DNA of 64,000 bases from Haematococcus lacustris (GCA_030144725.1 JASKMD010000020.1:1715631-1779630); one strand, 5' to 3'; positions 45,137 through 56,650 are shown, numbered from the stretch's first letter. Translations and numbers: made by a program. Notes: a model not told the origin generated them from the letters alone.

Positions 45137-46405
45137 TGCATGAATGTGGCGGCAGTCCCATGCATGGCTGCTTGATGTGTTGAGAGGTGTCTGGGCAATT
45201 CAAGCAAATGAACATGCCTGCCAGGGATGGCCAATGGAGGGCGGAGGGCAGCACGTGACCTATTGGCAGCTGGCCTGCTGACTGGGGGCCTCGTGATGAT
45301 TGCTTTGGAGATAAGAGCGAGCAGCAGGTTAGGGCAGGGCTTGCCATAAAGTCAAAGCTATTTGGCTGGGGTTACGCCAGGAATGATGAGCTTAAGTAAC
45401 AAACAAACTTAATGGCGGTGGTAGTAGAAGAGCTGTCCCCGCCGGGTGTTGGCAAGGCCGAGGGATAGCATTGGTTGAAGAGAGGCTCCGCGAGATGTCT
45501 TACCAAACCATTAGCTTCGTAGCTACGGCCACAGATGTTACTTCTCATTGCACGAGATGGGTTGCACTAGTTGAGATTGGTTGGCATGCAAGGGTCCATG
45601 CAACAAAGTATCCGAATGTACTGCGGCTTCGAACATCATGGCACAGCATGAACATAAGTCTTCCTCAAGCCATTCACCAGCGTGTCCAGCCACGCGATGG
45701 AGGCGCCACCGCGGAGCAGATGGAGACGCTGGGGAAGCCAAGCTTGCTTATTGATGATGGGTGTGGCGCTGGCTACAGAGATGAGCTGTCCATGTAGGTG
45801 CTGCGGGCACGGATACAGCAGCCCTACGTTGCTTAACCTTCCTCCGACACTTGCATAACTTGCTCTTCGTGCTGATGTCAAAGATGACGCTAGTACATAC
45901 GAATTGAAGGGAAGCTGGTGTTCATGTTGCCTGTTGCATATACAGCTTACATGCTTATGTGCGTATGTCGCCCGTTGACTGCCGCTCAGGCGCCGGGGCT
46001 GCAGAGCCTCCGCCACCGCAGCCCCCCTCCTTGCTGTTCGTGCCGCGCCCACCAAGCCCACCAACCCCTCCACCCTCGCTTTTCCAGCCCTCTCCTGACC
46101 CTCCGCTATCTCCCGGGGCGGTCCTGCCGCGCACAAGACTCGTCATCCAGTTCTTCGGCTTGGATCTGTGGAGCATGGTCAGAGTTTAGCAGCAGCGTGC
46201 ATAATAGAGCATCACCACAACATCCAAAACGTGTTGTCGTGTGTAGGCTCCTGCTTTGTGCATCACAGTACCTCTACTATAGTGCTGCACCCTTACCAGT
46301 GTGCTGGTCTGCAGCAACCAAAGCCACTGCAAAACCCACAGCCATCCATGCACTGTGTTGCTCACACCTTCTCCAATCACACGACTGCAACCACTGTGCC
46401 TGCAG
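45137..46405. other. No gene confidently recognised
   Basis: A frame at 45471-45797 (MVEERLREMSYQTISF...) is open but matches nothing I know. A Pro-rich frame at 45959-46189 ending RTRLVIQFFGLDLWSMVRV could be an exon of the next gene, since a hydrophobic stretch follows a proline-rich one, but no clear splice partner was found. Confidence 0.35.
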
Positions 46406-48241
46406 GTTGCCTCCAACTCTACCATAGCTGAGCTGGCCGCCAGGGCGGGGCTGCCACTGAGTGAGCTGACAGCCCCTCCCTCATGCTACTCCTCTCTCCT
46501 GGCCAAAAACTACACAGCCCTGCTGGGCACTCCCCTCCCCGCCCTGCAGCTCATGCCTGGGGTCGCTGCCTTTGCTGACGATGTGAGTTTGGCAGGGGTG
46601 ATGGAAGGGGTGCTGCAGCCTGCTCTGCCCTGATGTACAGCTTCTGCCGCTGTGAGATGTCAGACCTTGCTTCACAGTCACAGCCGCCTTCAAGGGTGCA
46701 AGGAATCAGACTCAGATCTCAGGCGCTAAGAGCTTGGGGTCTTGGGTTCAGTATACAAGTGCTGCAGGTGTGTGCACATATCAGGCACCCCAGTGCCGCT
46801 GACTTCTACTCCTCAAACCCTCCTTTGCTGCTGGCCTGTGCTGCTGCTGTGTTGTAGGTGGTTGGCCTGATGGAGGACTACTTGCAGGATAGGGGTGTGG
46901 AGGTGCAGCTGTCAGACTTTTGTGCCGGCAGCCGCACCAACGCCACCTTCTTTGTTGCCCCTGGGCCAGGTCAACCCCGACAGGCTTTCACCAGCCTATG
47001 GCCCACTTTGAACGTGACCCTGGACCTGGTCGCCCAGCCTGCTTGGTGGGCTGCTGCTGCCCATGATCTGCCTAGTCTCCTATTTCAGCCTGTTTGCCAC
47101 TTGCTGTTGTCTTTGCATGCTTGTCCCAGTCACCAGGCTGTGGAAATCCCTCCTGCCCCTGTCACATGTTCAGGCAGAGCAGCTTTGCTTCATCCAGTAT
47201 GGCTGGACTATCCTTGCGCAGCCTGCAGACAAACTGGTGGGTGTAGGCAGGGCAGGCAGGGCGACTCATCATGACCAGGGTCAGCCAAGACCGTAGGTGG
47301 CAAATACAAAGAAGGCCCCGTAAGTTAGTCGGACTGTATGTGTAAGGTCAACGAAGCTTTCATTGAACGATGCAGTCTTTGTTGTATGTATCTGGCTCGA
47401 AAGTTTCCAACAGGATTTGGGAGCAGGGAATTTGGGGAGCAGGGGATTTGGGAGAAGGGCAGGGAGTCGGGCACAGTTGAAGTAAGGGCAGGGCAGGGAG
47501 TTGGTTGGCCGCCAGGGGCAAGCAGGCGGCTCAAGCGCTCTCAACCTCTCTTACCCATCCTCCAAGCCCTGAGCCCTGGCCACTGCCCCTGCTCTTGGGT
47601 TGGGCAGGGGGGTGTAGCCAGGGCCCATGGACTGCATCTCCTTTCCTGCCCTGCAGTCGTGGCTCCCTGAGCACTCGCGGCCAATGGTTCTGGCTGCGGT
47701 ACCAGGTGCGCTGCCCCTCTGCTGCCCCTCTGCTGCCCCTCTGCTGCGCCTCTGCTGCTGCTCACTTCATAGCCCGGCTGCTGCTCACCACTCTGTTGAC
47801 CCTGGGGTACCCCTGTCGCACCTGCTCGCAGCCAGCAAGCGTCAGGGACAGGAGCCGCTTCCCAACCCCACTGCAACAGTCCTAGCCGCTGAACATGGTG
47901 CTGGGAATGGTAGCAGACATGGTATTGGGGGGTTCAGTGGTGCTGCTGGAAGATTTTTACCTTGCCTGCCTATACCTTTGTGGCTGAGGGTAGTGTCCAT
48001 GCATGCACTGCACCGCCTCCATGCGGTTACCTCATCACCTGATCACACTATGACTCACAGGCCACCATTGTAGGTGGCCTTGCCCGACCTGTTCCCTCTG
48101 CTGCTTGTGGCACCTTGCGCAGATGCCGTTCCAAACCTGCCGCGTGTTCACACCACCACCTCCCAGCCAAGCATCCACCCCGGCGCCCTCCCCCTTGCCC
48201 CCTCCTCCGTCACCAGGACCTTCACCTCCTTTGCCAAGCCC
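46406..48241 (+). CDS. Exons of an unidentified membrane protein
   Basis: Several exon-like segments with good splice sites but no family match. 46406-46582 (VASNSTIAELAARAGLPLSEL, ends at GTGAGT) is in phase with 46858-46969 (VVGLMEDYLQDRGVEVQLSDF). An open stretch around 47039-47235 holds a strongly hydrophobic segment (LLLPMICLVSYFSLFATCCC) followed by TRLWKSLLPLSHVQAEQLCF, suggesting a membrane span; its phase with the previous exon was not resolved. 48074-48241 (VALPDLFPLLLVAPCADAV) is flanked by AG and GTGAGT. Asn-x-Ser/Thr sites in the first two exons would fit an extracellular part. It may be continuous with the proline-rich gene downstream. Confidence 0.38.
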
Positions 48242-48390
48242 GTGAGTGGCAGTCAACCATCCATATTAAGAACCCCTCAGCCCTGCACAGCTGTGGCAAT
48301 AAGCCAACAACCCAATAGCCCTGTGTCACACATTCAGTACAGCGTATATGTAACAGACTTTGACACGCTAATACACGCTAACACACTGAC
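48242..48390 (+). repeat. Direct repeat, second copy at 48988-49130
   Basis: It begins at a donor-like gtgagtggcagt and runs through 'tgtcacacattcagtacagcgtatatgta' to 'acacgctaa'. The copy ~746 bp downstream has the same start and end with scattered differences. Both begin at a 'cc|gtgagtggcag' junction, so a splice-site-containing unit was duplicated. Confidence 0.8.
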
Positions 48391-49234
48391 CTGCAAATGA
48401 GTGATTAACAATACTGGGTCCACTGAAACATAGGGGGCATTGGGACGGTGATCTTAAGGCATGCCAAACGCGTAGGTAAACAATAGGTCACCCCCGCCAT
48501 TGGCCGCACCCCTGATAGAATCTTACCGGTCTTAAGAGTTTTACAGCGATTTCTGCGCATGGCGGTGCAGCTCATCAAAGCGAAGCTAGCGGGCTGCTCG
48601 GGCTGATGTGCACCTGTGCCGGGGCGGGCGGGGGTGCTGGGAGATCGGGTCGCGTTGTGCCGGGAATGGCCTGATTAGTGGGGCTGTGATCAGCGAACAG
48701 CTATCGCGCTCAGCGGCCCAGCTTTTAAACTTTCTGAAATTTGTCGGGCGCAGGCCCCCCAGTTCCCATGTTTGACATGTTTAAGAGTGGTGGTATGGCG
48801 TGTGGCCTGTACCTGCACCCGAAGAGCGTGCAACTCGTGTCAGCCACCCCATATCAAATTTCCTCGATTTGGGCACATTCTCCGGCCACCATACCTGTCC
48901 AACCAGGACGTCGAATGATGAACTGCCAACTCTGTGCGGCTCCTTGTGTGGGCTTTTTACGTGTCCTCAAGAAAGAAAGAAGCCCGTGAGTGGCAGTCTA
49001 CCCAGTCTCATCAGAAACCCCTCGGCCCTGAACAACTGGGGCAATAAGCCAGCAGCCCAGCTGCCCTGTGTCACACATTCAGTACAGCGTATATGTAGTA
49101 GACTTCTACACATTTATACACGCTAATTAGTAGAACGTGTAGTCAACCACTCAACTGCCCTGTTTTTTACTCAATAGAACGCAAGCATGGATCACATGGA
49201 TACGCTATTCCGATACTAGCCTGCTGACAATGGG
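48391..49234. other. Intron or intergenic stretch with the second direct repeat
   Basis: It contains a possible exon-like segment near 48750-48910 (PMFDMFKSGGMACGLYL in one frame) with no decisive splice or family support, and the repeat copy 48988-49130. Confidence 0.35.
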
Positions 49235-49654
49235 ATGACGCTTCGCTCCAGAGTCTGTGCTGCCGCTGGCTGCTGGCTGCAGGCCATCTCCTGTCCCCCC
49301 TCCCCCCCCTCCCCCTCTCCTGCCCTCTCCCCCTTCCCCAGCACCTCCCCCTCCCCCCCCTCCACCAAGCCCCTCCCCTCCCACCCCCCCCCTTCCCGCC
49401 ACCTTCACCACCGCTGCCCCCAGCTAATACTAACCTGCTGACCCCCCCGGTGAGTGGCAGCAGCCCCTGGGCCCTGGGCCCTGCACTACTGCTGCCCCAC
49501 CTTGCCTGTCAGGCACCTAGACCCACCAGGCAGCTAAGCCCGTGTCTGGCCCTCCTAGGCCCCAACCTTTGCCGGGTTGCCGGGTTCACCCTCTACACTA
49601 GTGTGATGGCTGCTGCATACCAGGCAATGGTGTTTGGTTTGCCATGCCTGCCCA

Positions 49655-50069
49655 CAGGCACCACCCAGCCCAAGCCCCCCTCCCTCCCCCTCGCCCCCCC
49701 CTCCCTCACCCCCACCCCCTCCTCCCCCACCCTCGCCCCCCCCTCCTTCCCCCTCCCCTCCCCCACCCTCGCCCCCCCCTCCTTCCCCCTCCCCTCCTCC
49801 ACCCTCGCCCCCCCCCTCCTTCTCCCTCCCCTCCCCCACCCTCACCCCCCCCTCCTTCCCCCTCCCCTCCCCCACCCTCCCCCACCCCTCCTTCTCCCTC
49901 CCCTCCCCCACCTTCACCCCCTCCTCCTTCTCCCTCCCCTCCTCCACCCTCGCCCCCCCCTCCTTCTCCCTCCCCCCCCCCACCCTCACCCCCTCCTCCT
50001 TCCCCCTCCCCTCCTCCACCCTCGCCCGCCCCTCCTTTCCCCTCCCCTCCTCCACCCTCGCCCCCCCCG
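49655..50069 (+). repeat. C-rich Ser-Pro rod repeats
   Basis: Tandem ccctccccca ccctcgcccc ccctcct-type units encoding SPPPPSP in one frame up to about 49808 and in another from there on. Runs of seven to nine C differ between units. Confidence 0.85.
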
Positions 50070-51465
50070 GTGGGTAGTATCTGCTTCATAATCTGGGCAG
50101 ACCCTGACCCCTAGCTAGTCATCAGCCACGCTGCGGTTTCTCTCCAGCGTCGCCCTGTCCCTTGCTAAAACTCCAGACATTCAGCGCATAGACTGAGCTG
50201 AAACTCTAAACTACCCGCAGTGGCTACTGCACCCCACATGCCCATTGTGCTCATCTACCTGCAGCGGGCGGCTGAGTATCCATGAGTTCCTTGTGCTAGC
50301 TGCTGCTTGGCTCTGTGCCTGCAGGCTCCACCGCTCCCGCCACCACGTCCGCCTGCAGGTGCAGTGGGGTTGGAGGTGTATTTCCTCCTTGACCCTTCCA
50401 TATACTACAGTGATGAAATCACTCTCTACCTGCCCTTTGGGAATGTGAGCGCCTGGCTGTACAGCAAGGTGCTGCAGCCGGAAGGCGTGGCCACCTACCT
50501 TCAGCCCCAAGACAGTGTGAGCAGCCTTATCACCATGAGCTGGGAGCCTGACCCACCCAGCATCGAGCTGGGCACTATCACCTCGATCACCCTGGGCTAC
50601 CAGGAGGACCTGGCAAAGGCAAGTTGTGGTGGGCAGGCAATGACGGGGTGTGGTCCATGACCCTCCCCACCACACCACCACCTCACCACCACCACCAGCA
50701 TCAATGAAAAGCATGTTAGCCACAGTGCAGTGCCATACTCAAGGGAGGGGCAGGGGGCGGGTTGTAAATACAGCCTGGGGAGCCAAGGGAAGGGGGGAGC
50801 CAAGGGAAGGGGGGAGCCAAGGGAAGGGGGGAGCCAAGGGAAGGGGGGAGCCAAGGGAAGGGGGGAGCCAAGGGAAGGGGGGAGCCAAGGGAAGGGGGGA
50901 GCCAAGGGAAGGGGGGAGCCAAGGGAAGGGGGGAGCCAAGGGAAGGGGGGAGCCAAGGGAAGGGGGGAGCCAAGGGAAGGGGGGAGCCAAGGGAAGGGGG
51001 GAGCCAAGGGAAGGGGGGAGCCAAGGGAAGGGGGGAGCCAAGGGAAGGGGGGAGCCAAGGGAAGGGGGGAGCCAAGGGAAGGGGGGAGCCAAGGGAAGGG
51101 GGGAGCCAAGGGAAGGGGGGAGCCAAGGGAAGGGGGGAGCCAAGGGAGGCAATACAGCCTGTGGAGCCAGGGAGCCAAGGGAAGGCATGCCTGGCTGCAG
51201 GACCTGGTAAGGAGCCAGTCAGGAGTTGTCCCACTGGGTCGACACCTACCTCCAGTGTGCTGTGCTGACTCACATTGCTCGCCACCCCTCCTGCTTGCAG
51301 GTCATGAACACCTTTGTTAACTACCTCCAGGACATGTTTGGGTCACTGAACCTCCCCTGTTCCACGGCTGTCAGGCTTGAGAGCCCGGATGGCCTCCAGA
51401 CCGACAGGGACTTCAATTGCTCAAATGTCACCAATCTGTGCTGTGCGTGCAGGGGGCAGTGCTAG
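49655..51465 (+). CDS. Hydroxyproline-rich extracellular-matrix-type protein, partial
   Basis: The Ser-Pro-Pro-Pro-Pro rod (about 49655-50069) and a Cys-containing C-terminal domain resemble volvocine pherophorin/cell-wall glycoproteins; this is a layout match, not a confirmed family. The rod exon ends at 50069 (GTGGGT). A later exon, 50325-50618 (EVYFLLDPSIYYSDEITLYLP, SITLGYQEDLAK), joins in phase through an intron with a GC donor (AAG|GCAAGT) and AG acceptor (50619-51300) to 51301-51465 (VMNTFVNYLQDMFGSL, NLCCACRGQC, stop). The rod changes frame at a C-run near 49806-49815, so it may be damaged or misread. The start and upstream exons are not determined; the hydrophobic exons upstream might belong to it. 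Confidence 0.55.
50070..50324. other. Putative intron after the rod exon
   Basis: It begins with GTGGGT at 50070 and ends with tgcctgcag at 50324. No feature inside. Confidence 0.45.
50781..51137 (+). repeat. 17-bp minisatellite, 21 units, in the GC-AG intron
   Basis: AGCCAAGGGAAGGGGGG repeated 21 times without visible variation, inside intron 50619-51300. A 17-bp unit rotates through all frames, creating long GlyGluPro and ProLeuAla frames on both strands that are not genes. Confidence 0.96.
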
Positions 51466-51910
51466 GCTGCAGATGAGGTCCACTCTGGCCTCAGTGCAGG
51501 CGGCCTACTCAGCTATTATGCTGTATACAGGGGCAGGGTGCAGTGTGGAGTGGAGTGTGGAGTGGAGAGTGCAGTGTAGACAGGGGCAGGGTGGAGTGTG
51601 AAGGCCGCCCTGAGCTCAGGGGCAGGTTCGCTGTGAAGCTGTGCGGGAGGATGGGTGAGGCACTGGAGGATGGGCGGGGCACTGGCTGGGGCACTGGCCC
51701 TGTTGTGCAGTGAGGTGGAGTGATATGCTGGGGAGGATGGCTGGGCCCTGATTGTGTCAGAGGAGGCTAAGGAGGGTGGGAGTCGTGAGAGTGGAGACTG
51801 TCCCGCCAGGAGTTGTCCTGCCGGGTACTCACACATAGGGGGATGTACGGGGTACTGGTGCAAAGCAGCGGCTGTGAGCTGTCCAGTGAGGTGCCCACGC
51901 CCCTAATGCA

Positions 51911-52072
51911 TTTGCCATGCACACTGACCAGACCTGGCACTGGGCAGCCTCACCTGGCTCGGTTGCTAGCGCGCAGGCAGGTGTGGCTGCCATTGGCAGT
52001 GGTGCGGGCTGGCTGCAGTGTGTCGGGTGTGCCGGCAGCTCCCCCACCACCCGATAGCTGGTCTGGAGGATG
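51911..52072 (+). repeat. Duplicated 3' flank, copy 1 (copy 2 at 53809-53966)
   Basis: The segment from tgccatgcacactgaccag to ccacccgatagctggtct is essentially identical in the two copies. Weaker similarity continues downstream in both (gatgtgggcggtgaggat, then ctgccaa and ttgtgctgtgtgg). Confidence 0.9.
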
Positions 52073-52629
52073 TGGGCGGTGAGGATGGCTGCATGGTAGG
52101 ATGTGGCATGTGGCCTCCTGCTGTAAGCATGCCAGCAAGCCTAATTGAGTTGCGTATGGTTTAGTAGCCACTTCCTTACAATGTTGCTGTTGAGGTGCTG
52201 TCGTGTCATCCTAGCTGCCAAGACGGCCTGCTGCCATTTGTGCTGTGTGGAAACCTGTGTGCTGTTCGGGCTGATTTGATTGTTTGTCCTGGCTTAGGCT
52301 AGGATGGTGTGTTCAGACATAGCAAGTCGCATGCAATGGCTGCATACACATGGACACAAGCGTGGCTCCCGTCCTTGCCACATGCTGCCCTGCTCTGCAC
52401 ACAACGACTGATATATCGGACACAGCTAGATTGACAAGGATATGAGTTGAGCGATGATATGAGCAACAAGATGAGCGCTGAGATCAGTGATGAGACAAGC
52501 TAGATTGACAAGATTACTCGGCAAAGTGTAATTTGGATGAAGAGCGCACCCCATGTGCAACCCTAGCAGCTCATGAGCAACTGTTGCGCCACGGAACACA
52601 AGGCACCAATCACTAAGGAGCGACCGACC

Positions 52630-52760
52630 AACCTAGAACTCTATTTCTAGGTTTCTAGGCTCAGGAAAAATTTCTAGGAATCCGGCCGGCCAACCTAGAA
52701 TTCTATTTCTAGGTTTCTAGGCTCAGGAAAAATTTCTAGGTTTCCGAGCCACCTAGAATT
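52630..52760 (+). repeat. ~54-bp tandem repeat pair
   Basis: Two full units (caacctagaa.tctatttctagg, then ttctaggctcaggaaaaatt) followed by a partial third; the core motif is TTCTAGG. Confidence 0.85.
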
Positions 52761-52927
52761 CTATGGGCGTACCCTACCAATCACCCATCAAGCCACAAAT
52801 ACAAATCAAAACCAATGAGGGATAGGTGGCTTACACCGCTTAAGCCGTCAGCCGTCAGGCTGCTTGGCCGCCCTCCCCCTCTAGGGGTTCGGGACTTTCT
52901 GTAACGCACTTCAAAGCAAGGTGTACA

Positions 52928-52978
52928 TGGGCTCAACATGAAGTCATGCAAGTTCTCATTCTTGTTCTGGAAAGTCAC
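52928..52978 (-). repeat. Paralogous empty site of the Harbinger insertion
   Basis: Read on the minus strand this gives ttccagaacaagaatg, then agaacttgcatgacttcat, then gttgagcccatg. It matches the left flank (about 33372-33405) joined directly to the right flank (34473-34484) of the Harbinger element. Confidence 0.8.
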
Positions 52979-52984
52979 GGCAAG

Positions 52985-54440
52985 TTGTGGTGGGCAGGCA
53001 ATGACGGGGTGTGGTCCACGACCCTCCCCACCACACCACCAGTGTCAATGAAAGGCCTGTTAGCCTAAGTGCAGTGCAGCTAGTGCAGTGCCAGACTCAA
53101 GGTGAGGTGGATCAACGGAGAAAACACTGGGGTAGGCCTGCCCAGCCCCGGAACACTGTCAGGACCCAGCTGAGGGATTGCCCAAGGGGTAGGACCCAGT
53201 AGGGTATGCCATAGCGACCTGAAAAGAAAACCCTGTCAAGACCCAGAGAGTAGGGCAAAGAGAGCATTTCAAGGCGACCTGGAAAACACGGCGTTCCACA
53301 GTGATGGCTACATATAGCGCGTAACAATATACTGGCCGGCGCACTCCACACAGAATGCCCAGCACCAGGACGCCGTCAGGACCCAGTCAGTCCGTGTTGT
53401 ATTGTGGCAGCACACACCCCAAGCGTAGTGTGCTGATGCAAGTTGCTCGCTACCCGTACTGCATACAGGTCATGAGCAATTTTGATTCCTACATCCAGGA
53501 CATGGTGGTGGAGCTGGCTATCAAATGTGGATCCAGTGTCAGGCTTGAGAGCGTGGATGGCTCACGGCCCAACAGGGTCTTTGATTGCTGCAGCACCAGC
53601 AACCTGTGCTGCGTAGGCAGACGTACGCTATTCGGCAGACGTACGCTACTCTGCTAACTTACGAAGCTGTGCTATGCGGAATGAGTGAGGTAAGCTGAGG
53701 AGGCAGGCATGCTGTAGGGGGAGGCATGCTGTAGGAGTATGGCATTTGCGAGTTGTAGCTGTGAGTAGCAGCTGCGAGTTGTCCCGTCAGGTATTCACAC
53801 GTCTAGCACATTTGCCATGCACACTGACCAGACCTGGCACTGGGCAGCCTCACCTGGCTCGGTTGCTAGCGCGCAGGCAGGTGTGGCTGCCATTGGCAGT
53901 GGTGCGGGCTGGCTGCAGTGTGTCGGGTGTGCCGGCAGCTCCCCCACCACCCGATAGCTGGTCTAGAGGTTGTGATGGCCGTGATGCGTGTGTGAGCCTA
54001 GTAGGGCGGCTGGGCATCATGGCCTGGCTCTGGCCCAACCAGCTGGTGGTCTGGCTCTAGCCTAGCCCTAGCTGATGGTCTGATGTGGGCGGTGAGGATA
54101 ACTTTATGGTAGGAGATGGCATGTGGCCTCCTGCCGTAAGCATGCCAGCAAAACCAGTCCCAGGTGTCTAGGGTTTCATTAGCCAGTTCTTTGCAGCAAG
54201 GTTGCCATAAAGGTGCGGTCATATCATCTTAGCTGCCAAACGACTTGCTACCACTTGTGCTGTGTGGGATTCATTATTCAGAGCTGGTTAGCTTGTTTGT
54301 CCTGGCTTGAACTAGGATGAGGTGTGCAGAGTGGGTCAGTGGGTGTGTTGTGCGGCAACAGCTAGTCACATGCAATGGCTGCATGCACCTGGACAGGGGC
54401 GTGGCTCCTGACCCTGCCATTCATTACCTTGTCATTCATC
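52985..54440 (+). repeat. Partial downstream duplicate of the wall-type gene's 3' part
   Basis: Its first ~90 bp match the beginning of the GC-AG intron (from 50622), without the upstream exon. A last-exon homologue follows at 53469-53657, then the duplicated 3' flank (53809-53966 and beyond). The 17-bp minisatellite is absent from this copy. Confidence 0.82.
53469..53657 (+). pseudogene. Duplicated last exon of wall-type gene
   Basis: VMSNFDSYIQDMVVELAIKC... parallels VMNTFVNYLQDMFGSL... at 51301. The shared SVRLES.DG..P.R.F.C and NLCC are kept, and it follows a proper acceptor (gcatacag). The preceding exon is missing from this copy, so by itself it is probably not expressed as a full protein. 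Confidence 0.7.
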
Positions 54441-55321
54441 ATAGGCTTCCAGTCACAAGTGTCTAGCCCGGGCTGCATGGGTTGATAAACTTCAAATTTG
54501 CCACGTTCGGGAACAAGGCCGATATGCGGCATGTATCATGTAGCATGTGCCTTCTACTTATGATGAGATCTTGCTGTGTTGAGGGTTTCCTTGGCTCTTG
54601 AAATGTTCTGACATGACGCAACCTCTTTTGACGACGATGCTTGCAATGACTACTCCTCTTTTCATTGAACCCTAACCCCTAACCCCTAGTTCTTTACGAC
54701 GTCTTTCCGATGTAACTACACTGCACTACCACTACGTGACTCAGAGGCTGTCGATGAGTATGTAGACAGCCGCAGCGACATCAATAGCCGCATAACTCAG
54801 CATGCCTGGCGGCTGCAGCCGGCAATTATCCCTCAGCCGACCATGCATCCTGACCGCACAAACACAAGTGTTACAGCTGCTTGGGAAAACCGTAGGCAGA
54901 TATGAGTTTGCCCTCATCGTTAACCATTCCTCCCTAACCTGCGCCCCCCCTCCCTCTCCTTCACCACCTGCTCCCTCCCCCCTGGCCTGATCGTGGCTTG
55001 CTGACATAGAAGCCAGGGGAGAAGTTGCTGACATAGAAACCAAGAAAAATAGCACTTGTTGCCCCGCATTGTTGCCCCGCACTTGTTGCCCCGCATTGTT
55101 GCCCCGCATTGTTGCCCCGCACATCGCACCTAGCCCACATTCCCGCACTCCGTCCTAATGTCCCCGTGCCCTATGTGCTCGCAGGCATCGCAGCCCGGTG
55201 CGAACAATAAAATCCGTGTGCACGGGGAGCTTCAATGCTCTCACAGCCCAGCCCAAGAGCCTCTGGCGACCTCTAGGGCATGTTAGGGTTGGTTTGAGTC
55301 GCCAGGCTGTCAGCCTTTAAT
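54441..55321. other. Intergenic, short repeats
   Basis: It contains a ccctaacccctaacccctag run (54670-54690), gttgccccgcatt/cac tandem units (55054-55128), and at 54983-55001 a ggcctgatcgtggcttgct that resembles the unoccupied target of the Mutator-like element at 55512. No gene recognised. Confidence 0.5.
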
Positions 55322-55502
55322 GTTAGTTTTGATGAGGTGCCCAGTGGTCAAGGGGGATTAGCCCCTTGAACGAGTGCCACCGGAGTGGGGTTGGTAGTCG
55401 TCAAGGGTGCGACCGAGGATGCTACAACGTGTTTGTAGTAGCTGAGTGAGATTACCCACAGCCCAACATGTTGTTCCTTGTTGAATGAGTTTTGTTGGCC
55501 TG
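55322..55502 (+). repeat. 181-bp conserved repeat, copy at 62930-63110
   Basis: From gttagttttgatgaggtgcc to gttttgttggcctg, with about eight differences from the copy downstream of the second Fanzor relic. This copy abuts the target duplication of the Mutator-like element. No coding signal. Confidence 0.93.
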
Positions 55503-56299
55503 ATCGTGGCTCAGCTGTGACACGCCTGATAAAATGTTCGCATGGGTCAGTTTGGGTCACACAGGCCACCCCAGGACATCGCGTTTGCACCATCCCGCTC
55601 TATAGCTCAAGCCGTGTCTGTGTCGCTGGCCTCTAGTACGGCCGCGATGGTGGTGGGCGAACATGTTCCCTCGCGGATGAGCTTATAATAGTGGTCTCTA
55701 TCACTAGGCATCGCACAAATTGTTCCAGCGACGCGTTGCAAAATCACGTGACTGTCCAGTCGAGCGCAACAGGAGCCGGAGGTGCATCCATAGTCCTAGT
55801 TTGCTCAGGTACGTGGCGTAATACCGATAAACGCGACATGCCCCATGCCTTGACTGACCAGAATTCGGTGTTTCTCTGACTGGCGCCAGGCACTAGCAAG
55901 GGCTCCATCCGCGACCGTTGGCACACACATGTGTCCGTGGCAAACACATCTACACAACAGGAAAGGTTGCTGCAACATGCAAGTGAGGTATGAGTGACAA
56001 CTTCACAACAAGCCCATGGCACGCCCAGCCATGCCACAGCCATGTTTACTAATGAAATGGTATGCCACTTAGCTAGTGGCCTGCTTGCACCCAAATGAAA
56101 CTACAGCCCAAGTTTCATTCGGCGCTGACGATGCGTACAACACTAACATGGGTATGCAACCCCCCAAGCTCATGTCCTCTCACTACCACCATGTGCCATC
56201 CTATTCGGCTGCAGGAAGGCATGCCGAGGTGTCTCTGTTGAGGTGTGTGATGGCAAGCATGGGTCTAGTTGGTGACAGGTGACATGTGCACCGCCAGAG

Positions 56300-56650
56300 C
56301 AGGGGCAGGGGGCTGGGCTGGCGCATGTGGCTGCAGGTCCTCCCCGGCGTCCACCCACACCTGGCAGCTGGCAGCAGCAAGGGGCAGGGAGGGGCAGGGC
56401 TGCAGGGGCAGGGGGCTGGGCTGGCGCATGTGGCTGCAGGTCCTGCCCGGCGTCCACCCACCATCCTGGCAGCTGGCAGCAGCAAGGGGCAGGGAGGGGC
56501 AGGGCTGCAGGGGCAGGGGGCTGGGCTGGCGCATGTGGCTGCAGGTCCTGCCCGGCGTCCACCCACCATCCTGGCAGCTGGCAGCAGCAAGGGGCAGGGA
56601 GGGGCAGGGCTGCAGGGGCAGGGGGCTGGGCTGGCGCATGTGGCTGCAAC
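56300..56650 (+). repeat. ~120-bp tandem repeats, three units
   Basis: Units run from caggggcagggggctgggct through gcatgtggctgcaggtcct and gcgtccaccca to aggggcagggctgc. They sit just inside the left arm of Mutator-like element 2 and open long frames on both strands that are not supported as genes. Confidence 0.9.

Larger units (their letters stand above)
51466..52984. other. 3' flank of wall-type gene, duplicated sequence
   Basis: It contains short GGAGTGGAGTGTGGAGT repeats (51540-51600), a segment 51911-52072 that recurs almost identically at 53809-53966, and a ~54-bp tandem pair (52630-52760). No separate gene recognised. Confidence 0.5.

Noticed and set aside
49555..50114. Gly/Glu-rich minus-strand proteins opposite the Ser-Pro rod
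   Set aside because: Reverse translation of the C-rich rod; the plus-strand SPPPP pattern with flanking splice sites is the better explanation.
50597..51320. Pro-Leu-Ala and Gly-Glu-Pro repeat proteins
   Set aside because: Translation of the 17-bp minisatellite in the GC-AG intron.
55348..55593. Minus-strand peptide FNKEQHVGLWVISLSYYKH, also at 62956-63144
   Set aside because: Although frequent in automated annotations of related algae as far as I recall, it is the translation of a dispersed 181-bp repeat, and the repeat explains its recurrence.
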